From Planomonospora sp. ID67723 (GTDB taxonomy: Bacteria; Actinomycetota; Actinomycetes; Streptosporangiales; Streptosporangiaceae): a stretch of DNA of 64,000 bases. Below are positions 15,962-27,947 of this stretch, one piece after another. The DNA lies in NCBI RefSeq assembly GCF_015711605.1, contig NZ_JABTEZ010000003.1, positions 434,001-498,000 on the forward strand, in the 5' to 3' direction. The notes below the pieces were generated by a model. It searched no databases, was not told the origin of the DNA, and was given only the letters and a program-made list of their open reading frames with translations. Positions within the stretch are counted from its first letter, which is position 1. Every line of letters starts with the position of its first letter. A program made the translations under genes and the position numbers.

Positions 15962-16528
15962 TCACTCGATGTGTGTCGCGGTAAGCCGTCCCCAGGCGAT
16001 CGTCTTGTCCGCGATGCTCCTCAAGGTCTCGGAGAGGGGGGCGCCCTTGCCGAGATCGACTCTCTCCTTGAGTGCGTAGACAGTGAAACGATAGTTCTCC
16101 TGGCGGCGGCACGGAGGCGTATAGCCCACTTTGCCGTTGGTAACGCTGCCCTCCACGGCTCCCACCGGCACCATGCCCTCGGCCAGCTCGCTGGTGCGCG
16201 GGTCGATGTCGAACACGACCCAGTGCACTTCGGGGCCGGTGCCGGCGTTGTTGTTGTCGGCCACGATCGCGACGGACTTGGCGTCGTCCGGCACCCGGGA
16301 CCAGCGCAGCGGCGGGTTCCCCATCGTGCCGTGGCAGGAGTAGTCGGACGGCAGGGGGCTGCCGTCCCGCAGCGTGGGGCTCGTGACGCTGAGTGGTTCC
16401 AGTTGGAGCCGCTCGGCCGAGGCCGTGCCGCTCACCAGCCCGCAGCCGGAGGAGACGACGACGAGCGCCGCGGCGGCCACCGCTGCGGCGGTGCGTCGCG
16501 GGCGCGTAGACGTGTTCGACTGCCCCAT
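15962..16528 (-). CDS. YbhB/YbcL-type PEBP family lipoprotein
   Basis: A 188-residue protein. A basic N-terminus and hydrophobic segment end in VVVSSGCG, so it is probably exported and possibly lipidated. The phosphatidylethanolamine-binding-protein fold is indicated by LPSDYSCHGTMGNPPLRWSRVPDDAKSVAIVADNNNAG, EVHWVVFDIDP and GYTPPCRRQENYRFTVYALKERVDL. Ligand and role are unknown; these proteins are common and poorly understood in bacteria. It diverges from the large regulator gene across a 93-bp promoter space. Confidence 0.87.
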   Translation of the reverse strand: MGQSNTSTRPRRTAAAVAAAALVVVSSGCGLVSGTASAERLQLEPLSVTSPTLRDGSPLPSDYSCHGTMGNPPLRWSRVPDDAKSVAIVADNNNAGTGPEVHWVVFDIDPRTSELAEGMVPVGAVEGSVTNGKVGYTPPCRRQENYRFTVYALKERVDLGKGAPLSETLRSIADKTIAWGRLTATHIE

Positions 16529-16621
16529 GCCGGATGATGCTACGCGGATCTGGAAGGTGCGCCGACCGGATCCTGAGCTTCCATGGCATGACAATAGCCG
16601 CGAATCGGACAGAATCGAGAG

Positions 16622-19600
16622 ATGGGCGGGGTGAGGTTGCACACGGAGACCGGTTTCGCCGTCCTCGGCCCCTTGGAGATCCAGCGGGGCGGTGAGAAGG
16701 CGGAGATCGCCGGGCAGCGGCTGAGAGCCCTCCTCGGCCTGCTCCTCCTCGACGCGGGCAGGCCCGTGCCGCTCGACCGGCTGGTCTCGGGGGTGTGGGG
16801 GGACCGTCCGCCGGCCGCGGCGGGAAACGCCCTGCAGGCCCTGGTCTCGCGCCTGCGCGCCGTCCTGGGCGACCAGCGGGCCATGGTCGAGGCCACCGCG
16901 ACCGGTTACCGGCTGGCCGTCGATCCCGACCTGGTGGACGCCCACAGATTCGCCCGGCTGGCCGCCGAGGGCCGGCAGGCCCTCGGCGCGGGCCTGCCGG
17001 CCGAGGCCGCGGGCACGCTACGGGCCGCGCTGGAGCTCTGGCGCGGCCCTGCCCTGGCCGACCTGGCCGGGAACGAGGCCGTCGCCGCCGAGCTCACCCG
17101 GCTGGACACGCTCCGGCTGGACGCGCTGGAGGACCGGATCGAGGCCGACCTGCTGCTCGGCCGGGGCGCCGAGGTGGCCGCGGAACTACCCGCGCTGATC
17201 GCCGCCCACCCGCTGCGGGAGCGGCTGCGCGGCCAGCTCATGCGCGCCCTGTACGGCTCGGGCCGCCAGGTCGAGGCGCTGGCCGCCTTCGAGGAGGCCC
17301 GCGCCGCCTTCGCCGAGGAACTGGGGGCGGACCCCTCGCCCGCGCTGACCGGGCTCCACCTGGCGATGCTCCGCCGCGACTGGTCGGAGACCGCGGTACG
17401 GCCCGCGCCCCAATCCCGCGTCCCGGACCGGACGGCCCCATCTCCGCCCGGCGTCCCCGGGGGCCCGCGGGCGCCGCTCCCGTCCCCGGTTGCGGTTGCC
17501 GCCCCGGGCCGCGCCTCACAGGCCGCGCGGGTCCCGCCGCCCGGCAACCTGCCGGCGCGGCTCACCAGCTTCGTCGGCCGGGAGCACGAGGTGGCCCGCG
17601 TGGCGGAGCTGCTCGCCGGGCACCGGCTGGTCACCCTGCTCGGCCCCGGCGGCGCGGGCAAGACCCGGCTGGCGGTCGAGTCGGCGGAGGCGGTCGCCGA
17701 CCGGATGCCCGGCGGGGTGTGGCTGGCTGAGCTGGCCGCGGTGGCCGAGCCGTCCGAGGTGCCGCAGGCCGTGTTCTCGGCCCTGGAACTGCATGACAGC
17801 GTCCCGGCGGGGCCGCCGGGGACCTTCCCTGTCCCCCCGGCCCGCGACCCGCTCTCCCGCCTGGTCTCGGCCCTGGCCGGGAAGCGGCTGCTGATCGTCC
17901 TGGACAACTGCGAGCATCTGGTCGAGGCGGTGGCGGTGCTCGCCGACCGGGTGCTGTCGAGCTGCCCGGAGGCGCGGATCCTGGCCACCAGCCGCGAGCC
18001 CCTGGCCATCACGGGCGAGCTGACCTGGCCGGTGCCGCCGCTGGCGCTCCCGCCGTCCGGGGGCGACCCGGACGAGGCCCTGGGCTACCCGGCCGTCCGG
18101 CTGTTCGCCGAGCGCGCCGCGGCGGTCCGTCCCGGCTACCGGCCCGCCGCCGAGGCCGGGGCGGTGGTGCGGATCTGCCGCGAGCTCGACGGGATGCCGC
18201 TCGCGATCGAGCTGGCCGCCGCCCGGCTCCGGTCCCTGTCGGCCGAGCAGATCGCCGCCCGTCTCGACGACCGGTTCCGGCTGCTGACCGGCGGGAGCCG
18301 TACGGCGCTGCCCCGCCACCAGACGCTCCGCGCGGTGGTGGAGTGGAGCTGGGACCTGCTGGACGATCAGGAACGCACGCTGGCGGGCCGCCTGTCGGTC
18401 TTCGCCGGAGGCGTCACGCTCGACGCCGCCGAGCAGGTCTGCTCCGGCGCGGGGCTGGACCGGGCCGACGTGCTCGACATGCTGGCCCGGCTGGTGGACA
18501 AGTCGCTGGTGACGACCGCCGAGGACGGGACCGCGCCCCGCTACCGGATGCTGGAGACCATCCGTGCCTACGCCGCCGAGCGGCTGGCCGAGTCGGGCGA
18601 GCGGGAACGGGTGCGGCTGGCGCACGCGGAGTTCTTCACGGAGCTGGCCGAGGCGGCCGAGCCGGGCCTGCGCGACCACCGGCAGGCCGCCTCCGTCGCC
18701 GAGATGTCCCGCGAGCACGACAACCTGTCGGCGGCGCTGCGCCGGACCGTCGAGGCGGCCCGGTTCGACCTGGCGTTGCGGCTGGTCGGCGCGCTCGGCT
18801 GGTACTGGTGGCTGCGTAGTTACCGGATCGAGGGCGCGCACCGCGCCCGCGAGGTGCTCGGCCTGGTGGACGGAGCCCTGGCGGCGGGAGAGCGGGTGGA
18901 CGGCGCCGGCGCCGGGCCGCTCACCCTCGCCCGGGTCGCCTACGGCGTCAACGCGGTCGGGGCGGGGATCGAGCTGGACGCGGCGCGGGACCAGCTGACC
19001 GAGGCGGTACGGCTGGCGCGCGCGCAGATCCCGCCGCCCTGGCACCCCCTGGTCGTGACGGCGGGCCCGGTCGGCGCGCTCTTCGCCGGCCTCCCCGCGG
19101 ACGGCGGACGCTATCTCGACGAGATGTTCGCCCACCCCGATCCCTGGGTGACGGCCCTGGCCCACCTGTTCCTCGGGTACGACCACCTCAACGGGGGCCG
19201 GGTGGACGGCTGCGAGAGCGAGGTGGGGATCGCGCTGGCCGGGTTCCGGGAGCTCGGGGAGCGCTGGGGGACCGGCACCGCGCTGGCCGCGCTGGCGGAG
19301 GTGGACTTCCTGCACGGTGAGTTCCGGCAGGGGATGGACCGGGTGCTGGAGGCCACCGCGGTCATGGAGGAGCTCGGGGCGGCCGACGAGGTCGCCTACC
19401 TGCGCGGCCGGCTCGCCGTGGGGCTGAACCTGCTGGGAGAGCGGGCGACGGCGCGGGAACTGCTGGACGAGTCGCTGCGCAACGCCCTCAGGAACGGGGA
19501 CATGGTCGCCGCGGTGAGCTTCCTCGCCGCCCGGGGGGACTTCGCCCGCGAGGCCGGGGAGTTCACCGAGGCGCGGCGGTACTACGCCGACGCGCTGCAG

Positions 19601-19993
19601 GTGGTGGACTCCGAGCCCAGCATGCCGGTCCAGATCAGGGCGGCGGTGAACGCCTCGCTCGGTCTCCTGGCCGCGCAGGAGGGCGACCTGTCCCGCGCCG
19701 GGCGGCTGCTCGGCGCCGCGCTGGAGCAGGCGGCGGGCTCGACCGACGCGCCGGTGCTCGGCCTGGTGCTGATCGGCTGCGCCGGACTGGTGCTCGCCGA
19801 GGGCGACCCCGCCAGGGCGGCCACCCTGCTCGGCGGGGCCGCGATGATCCGGGGCATCGACGCGGTGGTCGACTTCGACCATGTGCGGATCACCGAGCGC
19901 ACGAAGGACGCGCTCGGCGGGGAGGAGTTCGCCCGGTGCTACGAGGGCGGACGCGGACTCTCCCGTGAGGACCTCGTCGTCCTGGCGGGATAG
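16622..19993 (+). CDS. AfsR/SARP-type transcriptional regulator with BTAD, NTPase and TPR domains
   Basis: A 1123-residue regulator. Residues ~10-95 form an OmpR-like winged helix (FAVLGPLEIQRGGEKAEIAGQRLRALLGLLLL...RLVSGVWGDRPPAAAGNALQALVSRLRAVLG). A bacterial transcriptional activator domain (BTAD) spans ~100-250. An NB-ARC-like ATPase has a P-loop at 341-349 (GPGGAGKTR), VLDNCEHLVEA (Walker B) and GMPLAIELAAARLRSLS. The C-terminal ~450 residues are TPR-like helices. This is the AfsR layout used to activate secondary-metabolism or developmental genes. No biosynthetic cluster is visible alongside, so the target is unknown. It converges with the next gene over a G-rich repeat. Confidence 0.9.
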   Translation: MGGVRLHTETGFAVLGPLEIQRGGEKAEIAGQRLRALLGLLLLDAGRPVPLDRLVSGVWGDRPPAAAGNALQALVSRLRAVLGDQRAMVEATATGYRLAVDPDLVDAHRFARLAAEGRQALGAGLPAEAAGTLRAALELWRGPALADLAGNEAVAAELTRLDTLRLDALEDRIEADLLLGRGAEVAAELPALIAAHPLRERLRGQLMRALYGSGRQVEALAAFEEARAAFAEELGADPSPALTGLHLAMLRRDWSETAVRPAPQSRVPDRTAPSPPGVPGGPRAPLPSPVAVAAPGRASQAARVPPPGNLPARLTSFVGREHEVARVAELLAGHRLVTLLGPGGAGKTRLAVESAEAVADRMPGGVWLAELAAVAEPSEVPQAVFSALELHDSVPAGPPGTFPVPPARDPLSRLVSALAGKRLLIVLDNCEHLVEAVAVLADRVLSSCPEARILATSREPLAITGELTWPVPPLALPPSGGDPDEALGYPAVRLFAERAAAVRPGYRPAAEAGAVVRICRELDGMPLAIELAAARLRSLSAEQIAARLDDRFRLLTGGSRTALPRHQTLRAVVEWSWDLLDDQERTLAGRLSVFAGGVTLDAAEQVCSGAGLDRADVLDMLARLVDKSLVTTAEDGTAPRYRMLETIRAYAAERLAESGERERVRLAHAEFFTELAEAAEPGLRDHRQAASVAEMSREHDNLSAALRRTVEAARFDLALRLVGALGWYWWLRSYRIEGAHRAREVLGLVDGALAAGERVDGAGAGPLTLARVAYGVNAVGAGIELDAARDQLTEAVRLARAQIPPPWHPLVVTAGPVGALFAGLPADGGRYLDEMFAHPDPWVTALAHLFLGYDHLNGGRVDGCESEVGIALAGFRELGERWGTGTALAALAEVDFLHGEFRQGMDRVLEATAVMEELGAADEVAYLRGRLAVGLNLLGERATARELLDESLRNALRNGDMVAAVSFLAARGDFAREAGEFTEARRYYADALQVVDSEPSMPVQIRAAVNASLGLLAAQEGDLSRAGRLLGAALEQAAGSTDAPVLGLVLIGCAGLVLAEGDPARAATLLGGAAMIRGIDAVVDFDHVRITERTKDALGGEEFARCYEGGRGLSREDLVVLAG

Positions 19994-20052
19994 CCCCGCC
20001 GGGACGGCACGGCGGCACGGGACCGCACCACCGGGGCGCGGGCACGGGAGAC

Positions 20053-20089
20053 GGGGACGGGGACGGGGGACGGGGGACGGGGGACGGGG
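20053..20089 (+). repeat. G-tract tandem repeat with G-quadruplex potential
   Basis: Six tracts of four or five G (20053-56, 59-62, 65-69, 72-76, 79-83, 86-89) are separated by AC dinucleotides. They lie between the converging ends of the AfsR-like gene and the small gene at 20096. The regularity exceeds what base composition alone gives. Confidence 0.75.
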
Positions 20090-20095
20090 TGCGGG

Positions 20096-20326
20096 CTACC
20101 CGTCGTCGCCCAGCTCCCGGTAGGGCTTGCGCAGCAGGTCGACCAGGGGGATGTGCCGGACCTTGACCGCCGGCGGCTCCAGCACGCGCAGCAGGAGGTC
20201 CGCCGGAGCCTTCGCGTCGCCCGTGCGGGGACGCAGCCGGCTCAGGGAGCCTGCGGGGGAGTAGAAGTCGGCCAGCCGCTCCTCGAAGGGCAGGTCGTCC
20301 ACGGGCCCGGATCCGGGGGCCCGCAT
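20096..20326 (-). CDS. small protein coupled to the SNF2 helicase; possible remnant of a SWIM zinc-finger partner
   Basis: A 76-residue ORF whose ATG follows the helicase stop after one base (TGA-C-ATG on the minus strand), so translation should be coupled. The segment PADLLLRVLEPPAVKVRHIPLVDLLRKPYREL resembles the C-terminal tail of the SWIM zinc-finger proteins that usually accompany this helicase in actinomycetes. The CxCx(n)CxH zinc motif is absent. It could be a genuine mini-partner or the leftover of an in-frame deletion. I know of no function for it. Confidence 0.6.
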   Translation of the reverse strand: MRAPGSGPVDDLPFEERLADFYSPAGSLSRLRPRTGDAKAPADLLLRVLEPPAVKVRHIPLVDLLRKPYRELGDDG

Positions 20327-20327
20327 G

Positions 20328-23471
<3,144 letters not shown>

Positions 23472-23540
23472 GCGACCACTCCGCCTCTCGTCGATCTCGA
23501 TCCATCTCTCCGGCGCCGCCTGCGGCGGCGTGCCCGGAGG

Positions 23541-24347
23541 CTACACCCGGCCGCGGAAGGCGCGGATCGCCAGCGGGGCGAAGACCACGGCGAACCCGGC
23601 CGCCCAGAGCAAAGAGATCATCGCAGACTGCGCGACGTCGCCGCCGATCATCAGACCGCGGATGGCATCGGCCAGGTGGGTGACCGGGTTGATGTCGGAC
23701 CAGGCCTCCAGCCAGCCGGGGAAGGTCTGCGACGGCACCAGCGCGCTGCTGGTGAACGTCAGCGGCATCATCGTGGAGAAGGCGATCATCTGCACCTTCT
23801 CCGGGCTGGAGGCCTTCAGCCCGATCAGCACCGACATCCACGACATGGCCAGGGCCACCACCACCAGCAGCGCCAGGGCGCCCAGCAGGCCGACCACGCT
23901 GGTCTCGACCCGGAAGCCCAGGATCATGCCGAACCCGACGAGCAGGGCGAAGGCCCACACCTGCTTGGCGGTGTCGGCGATGATCCGCCCCGACAGCGGC
24001 GCGGTCCTGGCGATGGGCAGGCTCCGCAGCCGGTCGAAGACGCCCTTGGTGATGTCGGTGTTCAGGCCGATCGCCGTGGACAGCGTGTAGAACAGGGCGT
24101 TCTGCACGAGCAGGCCCGGCAGCGCGAACTGCAGGTAGTCGCCGGTCGACCCGGAGATCGCGCCGCCGAACACGTAGGTGAACAGCAGCAGGAACATGAT
24201 GGGCTGGATGCTCAGGTCGAGCAGCTCCCAGGGGTTGTGCTTGACCTGGACCAGGCTGCGCCAGGCGAGCGTCATGGTCTGCCGCAGCGTGGTCAGCGGG
24301 CCGACGTGCCTGGCCGTGGCCGGAACCGCCGTCGTCATGGTGGTCAT
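23541..24347 (-). CDS. ABC-2 type transporter permease (DrrB-like)
   Basis: A 268-residue ABC-2 permease with six hydrophobic segments. It shows the family-typical NPWELLDLSIQPIMFLLLFTYVFGGAI near the N-terminus and the later FTSSALVPSQTFPGWLEAWSDINPVTHLADAIRGL signature of daunorubicin-resistance-type exporters. Its ATG overlaps the TGA of the ATPase gene by four bases (ATGA). Together they should form a drug or lipid exporter. Confidence 0.92.
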   Translation of the reverse strand: MTTMTTAVPATARHVGPLTTLRQTMTLAWRSLVQVKHNPWELLDLSIQPIMFLLLFTYVFGGAISGSTGDYLQFALPGLLVQNALFYTLSTAIGLNTDITKGVFDRLRSLPIARTAPLSGRIIADTAKQVWAFALLVGFGMILGFRVETSVVGLLGALALLVVVALAMSWMSVLIGLKASSPEKVQMIAFSTMMPLTFTSSALVPSQTFPGWLEAWSDINPVTHLADAIRGLMIGGDVAQSAMISLLWAAGFAVVFAPLAIRAFRGRV

Positions 24348-25312
24348 ACCAGTGCCTCTTCCTTCTCCGCGGAGGGCTCGTCCTCGGCCCGGTGGCCGGT
24401 GATGGCGAGGAAGACCTCGTCCAGGCTGGACTTGCGCAGCGCCAGCTCGCTCGCGACGACGCCGAGGTCGTCGAGCCGGCGGACGACGGCCGGCACGGCC
24501 GCCGGGTCGTGCACGGACACGGTGGCCCTGCCGCCGGTCAGGTCGGGGGCCTCGCCGATGACGTCGGCGACGACCTGGGCGACCAGGTCGAGGTGGGCGG
24601 CCTCCAGCGGCCGGACCTCCAGGACCTGCGCGCCGGTGGTGGCCTTCAGCTCGTCGGAGGTGCCGGAGGCGATCACCCTGCCGTGGTCGAAGACCACGAT
24701 GTCGTCGGCGAGCTGGTCGGCCTCCTCGAGGTACTGGGTGGTGAGCAGGACCGTCACGCCGTCGGCCATCAGGCCGCGCACGACGCTCCACAGCTCCGTA
24801 CGGCTGCGCGGGTCGAGGCCGGTGGTGGGCTCGTCGAGGAACAGCACCTGCGGCCGTCCGACCAGGCTCGCCGCGAGGTCCAGGCGGCGGCGCATGCCGC
24901 CCGAGTAGGTCTTGGCCGCGCGCCCGCCGGCGTCGGACAGGTCGAATCGTTCCAGCAGCTCGGCCGCCCGCCGTCTGGAGTCGGGCCGCGACATGCCGAG
25001 CAGCCGGCCGATCATCATGAGGTTCTCCACCCCGGTGAGCATCTCGTCCACCGCCGCGTACTGCCCGGTGAGGCCGATGAGGGAGCGCACCCGGTGGGCG
25101 TCCTTCGCCACGTCGAACCCCCCGACCGCGGCACTGCCCCCGTCGGGGCGGAGCAGGGTCGCCAGGATCCGCACGGCGGTGGTCTTGCCGGCGCCGTTCG
25201 GCCCGAGAACGCCGAGCAGGCGTCCCTGCGGTACGGCGAGATCGACTCCGTCGAGCGCCCGCGTCTCCCCGTAGCGCTTCACCAAGCCCTCTGCCTCGAT
25301 GGCGTGCTGCAT
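24344..25312 (-). CDS. ABC transporter ATP-binding protein (DrrA-like)
   Basis: A 322-residue ATPase. It has Walker A GPNGAGKTT, Q-loop region IGLTGQYAAVDEMLTGVENL, signature YSGGMRRRLDLAASLVGRP, Walker B VLFLDEPTTGLDP and H-loop LLTTQYLEEADQLADDIVVFDHG. The C-terminal ~90-residue extension (ATTGAQVLEVRPLEAAHL...) is that of DrrA proteins. ATG 25312 starts the conserved MQHAIEAEGLVKRYGE and has GGGGAA upstream. The leader carries four CTGAC repeats. Export substrate is unknown. Confidence 0.92.
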   Translation of the reverse strand: MQHAIEAEGLVKRYGETRALDGVDLAVPQGRLLGVLGPNGAGKTTAVRILATLLRPDGGSAAVGGFDVAKDAHRVRSLIGLTGQYAAVDEMLTGVENLMMIGRLLGMSRPDSRRRAAELLERFDLSDAGGRAAKTYSGGMRRRLDLAASLVGRPQVLFLDEPTTGLDPRSRTELWSVVRGLMADGVTVLLTTQYLEEADQLADDIVVFDHGRVIASGTSDELKATTGAQVLEVRPLEAAHLDLVAQVVADVIGEAPDLTGGRATVSVHDPAAVPAVVRRLDDLGVVASELALRKSSLDEVFLAITGHRAEDEPSAEKEEALV

Positions 25313-25362
25313 GGTTCGGTTCCCCTTTGTTAGTGATCGCTCCTTCAGAATGGCGAAGCCCA

Positions 25363-25419
25363 CTGACACTTTCCCGATATGGCGCTGACCCGGAGCGGGA
25401 CCGCTGACATATGGCTGAC
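25363..25419 (-). promoter_or_regulatory. CTGAC repeat array in the ABC exporter/PH-protein divergent promoter
   Basis: CTGAC occurs at 25363, 25385, 25404 and 25415; the last two lie in GCTGACATATGGCTGACA with 11-bp (one helical turn) spacing. This is a plausible multi-site operator for one of the divergent genes. Confidence 0.4.
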
Positions 25420-25463
25420 ACGGCCCGTCCGCCCGCCTGAGCATGACCGTTTAGGCTGAGGAT

Positions 25464-26102
25464 GTGAGCCACCAAAGCGATGTGAACGGGGACGGAACGG
25501 ATGGCCGGGAAACGGCCGGAAGCGTCCGGCCGGCTGTCCTGTCCGGCGCTCCATCGCATGATCCCGGCCGGCCGGGCACCCGGTCCGGCGGCGTCCCGCT
25601 GCGCGACCCGGCCCATCCGGTCTCCCGCAGGGCGATCACGCTGTGGCTGCTGGAGGGGGCGATCTGGTCGGTCGTCCTGACCGCCGGCTCATACTTCATG
25701 GCCGGGTGGATCGGCGGCGCCCGATGGTCCTGGCTGCCCGGCTGGGTGCCGGACAACATCGGGCTCCTGCCGTGGGTGCTGGGAGCCTTCTTCGCCGTGC
25801 TGACGGTCACCGAGTCCCTCTGGCGTTATGCGACGCACCGCTGGGAGCTCACCGGGGACGTGGTCTATGCGCGCTCCGGATGGATCAGCAGGGACTGGGT
25901 GTTCGTCCCGGTCAGCCGGATCCAGACCGTGGACAAGGCGCAGGGGTGGATGGAGCGGATGCTCGGCCTCGCCACGGTGGAGATCCGCACGGCCTCCCAC
26001 GCGGGGTCGTCCACGATCAAGGGGCTCGACTACAGGGTGGCGGCCGGACTGGCCGACGAGCTCGCCCGGCGGGCCGAGGAGCTGAGGGACGACGCGACGT
26101 GA
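25464..26102 (+). CDS. bacterial PH-domain (bPH2) membrane protein, YdbS-like
   Basis: A 212-residue protein. A disordered ~50-residue N-terminus is followed by two membrane helices (AITLWLLEGAIWSVVLTAGSYFM; IGLLPWVLGAFFAVLTVTESLW). A single PH-like domain then reads HRWELTGDVVYARSGWISRDWVFVPVSRIQTVDKAQGWMERMLGLATVEIRTASHAGSSTIKGL, the hallmark of the YdbS/YdbT pair. GTG 25464 follows GAGG. It overlaps the next gene by the GTGA junction. The family's molecular role is not settled; membrane stress or lantibiotic tolerance has been proposed for relatives. Confidence 0.85.
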   Translation: MSHQSDVNGDGTDGRETAGSVRPAVLSGAPSHDPGRPGTRSGGVPLRDPAHPVSRRAITLWLLEGAIWSVVLTAGSYFMAGWIGGARWSWLPGWVPDNIGLLPWVLGAFFAVLTVTESLWRYATHRWELTGDVVYARSGWISRDWVFVPVSRIQTVDKAQGWMERMLGLATVEIRTASHAGSSTIKGLDYRVAAGLADELARRAEELRDDAT

Positions 26103-27910
26103 GCGATCCGTCCGGCCCCGAGGCGTCCGGCCCGCCAGCCCCTCCGCCGCAGGCCCCTCCGTCCGGCCCGGTCGCCCCTTCGTCCGCACCGGCCGCTCCG
26201 CTCGTGCCACCGGCCTCCCCGGACGCCGGGCCGCCCGCCGGCGTCGTCCCCGCCGTCCCGCCCGCCACCCCTTCGCTGCGGCTCAGTCCCAAGGTGCTGC
26301 TGACCGATCCGATCCGGATGCTGCCCTCGCTCTTCCTGCCGCTGGCCGGAGTCCTGTTCCTCGGCGGTTTCTCGCCCGGCTCGTTCGTGTGGGCGGCCCT
26401 GGGCATCGCGGGATCGGTCGTCTACTCCGCCGTCCGCTGGGCCACCTTCACCTACCAGGTCATCGGCGACCGGCTGGAGCTCACCCGCGCCCTGGTCAGC
26501 CGGTCGGTCCGGACGATCCCGCTGGAGCGGATCCGGGGCGTCGACGTCAGCCACCCGCCCCTGCACCGCCTGCTCGGCATCGCCGTGCTCAGGATCGACA
26601 CCGGCGCGGGCGGCGACGACAAGCAGGAGGGCGAGCTCGACGGCGTGACCGTGGCCGAGGCGGAGCGGCTCAAGGCCGTACTGCTCTGGCACGCCCGCGC
26701 CCGGATCGCACGGCGCGCCCAGTCGACGCGGGAGGCCGTGGGGAAGCCCACGGCGACGGCCCCGGCACCCGGTACGGCGGGCGCCGCCGGGGAATCGGCC
26801 GGTCCGGGTACGGCAGACCGGGGGGCGGAGGACGTGGGAGGCGTGAGCGCTCCGGTCGCCGGGGGGACGGGCCCGGCCGAAGGCCGCCACGAGGTGGGCG
26901 AGGCCACTCCCGAGCGGGTGTTCCTCGTGGTGCCGCGCAAGTGGCTCGTGTACGGACCCCTCTCGGGGGCCTACCTGCTCACCCCCTTCGCGCTCGTGGC
27001 CGGTGCCGTGGGAGCCGCCTTCCAGTGGGGCGGCGAGCTGGGCCTCGCCCGGCAGGCCGTGTGGAGCGCGGGGGAGTGGCTGTGGGCGCGCCCGCTCCTG
27101 CTGGCGGCGGCTCTCGCGGTGTTGCTGCTCGCCATGCCGGTCGTCGGCGTGGTGATGTACGCCGTGTTCAACTGGGACTTCACCCTGCGGGCGCGGGAGG
27201 GCTATCTCGTCGCCGAGCGCGGTCTGGTCACCCGCAGGAGCGTGTCGCTGGAGCGGCGCAGGATACGCGGGTTCGAGCTGGTCGAGGGCCTGGTCGAGCG
27301 CAGGACGGGGATGGCCAGGGCCTGGGCGATCGTGACGGGGCTGGGCGACTCGCAGACGCGCGGCCAGCTCCTTCCGGTGGTGCCGCGCACGACCGCCCTG
27401 GACGTGGTGGGAGAGGCGGTCGGCCCGATCGCGACCGGACTGCGGTCCCATCCGCCGACGGCGCGCAGGCGCAGGCTCTTCCGGGCGGTCTTCCCGTGGC
27501 TGGTGGTGGCCGCATGCGCGGCACCGGCCGCCGTGGCCTGGTCCGGGCCCTGGTGGGGGCCGGTGGTGGCGGCTCTGCTCCTCGCCGGCCTCGGCATCCC
27601 GCTCGGCCTCGACCGTTACCGTTCGCTCGGGCACGCCTACGACGGCTCCCGCCTGTCGGTCAGGTCGGGCTCCCTGCGCCGGTCCCAGGCCGTGGTGGAG
27701 CGGCGCGCCGTCGTCGGCTGGACGCTCAGCCAGACCTGGTTCCAGCGGAGGGCCGGTCTGCTGACCGTGACCGCCGGGGTCGGCGCGGGCAGCGGCGGTT
27801 ACGCGGCCCTCGACGTCGGTGAGGCGGAGGGCGTCGCCTTCGTCGCCGAGGTCACCCCCGACTGGCTCGCTGCGTTCCTCGCCGGGGAAGACCCCGCCGT
27901 CCACGAGTGA
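26099..27910 (+). CDS. multi-PH-domain (bPH2) membrane protein, YdbT-like
   Basis: A 603-residue protein starting at GTG 26099 within the stop of the preceding gene, so the pair is coupled. A Pro/Ala-rich N-terminus precedes paired membrane helices and three PH-like repeats, each with the RSVRTIPLERIRGVDVSHP / RSVSLERRRIRGFELVEG / RSQAVVERRAVVGWTLSQTWFQRRAGLLTVT pattern. A ~100-residue Ala/Gly-rich insertion separates the first and second. This matches YdbT, the partner of YdbS. It ends against sepH in a convergent arrangement with a shared hairpin. Confidence 0.87.
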   Translation: MSDPSGPEASGPPAPPPQAPPSGPVAPSSAPAAPLVPPASPDAGPPAGVVPAVPPATPSLRLSPKVLLTDPIRMLPSLFLPLAGVLFLGGFSPGSFVWAALGIAGSVVYSAVRWATFTYQVIGDRLELTRALVSRSVRTIPLERIRGVDVSHPPLHRLLGIAVLRIDTGAGGDDKQEGELDGVTVAEAERLKAVLLWHARARIARRAQSTREAVGKPTATAPAPGTAGAAGESAGPGTADRGAEDVGGVSAPVAGGTGPAEGRHEVGEATPERVFLVVPRKWLVYGPLSGAYLLTPFALVAGAVGAAFQWGGELGLARQAVWSAGEWLWARPLLLAAALAVLLLAMPVVGVVMYAVFNWDFTLRAREGYLVAERGLVTRRSVSLERRRIRGFELVEGLVERRTGMARAWAIVTGLGDSQTRGQLLPVVPRTTALDVVGEAVGPIATGLRSHPPTARRRRLFRAVFPWLVVAACAAPAAVAWSGPWWGPVVAALLLAGLGIPLGLDRYRSLGHAYDGSRLSVRSGSLRRSQAVVERRAVVGWTLSQTWFQRRAGLLTVTAGVGAGSGGYAALDVGEAEGVAFVAEVTPDWLAAFLAGEDPAVHE

Positions 27911-27936
27911 GCGGTCCTCATCCACGGGAGGACCGC
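27911..27936. terminator. hairpin between convergent ydbT-like gene and sepH
   Basis: GCGGTCCTC and GAGGACCGC form a perfect 9-bp stem with an eight-base loop immediately after the plus-strand stop codon. It may serve both strands. Confidence 0.6.
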
Positions 27937-27947
27937 CCGGGATCCGG

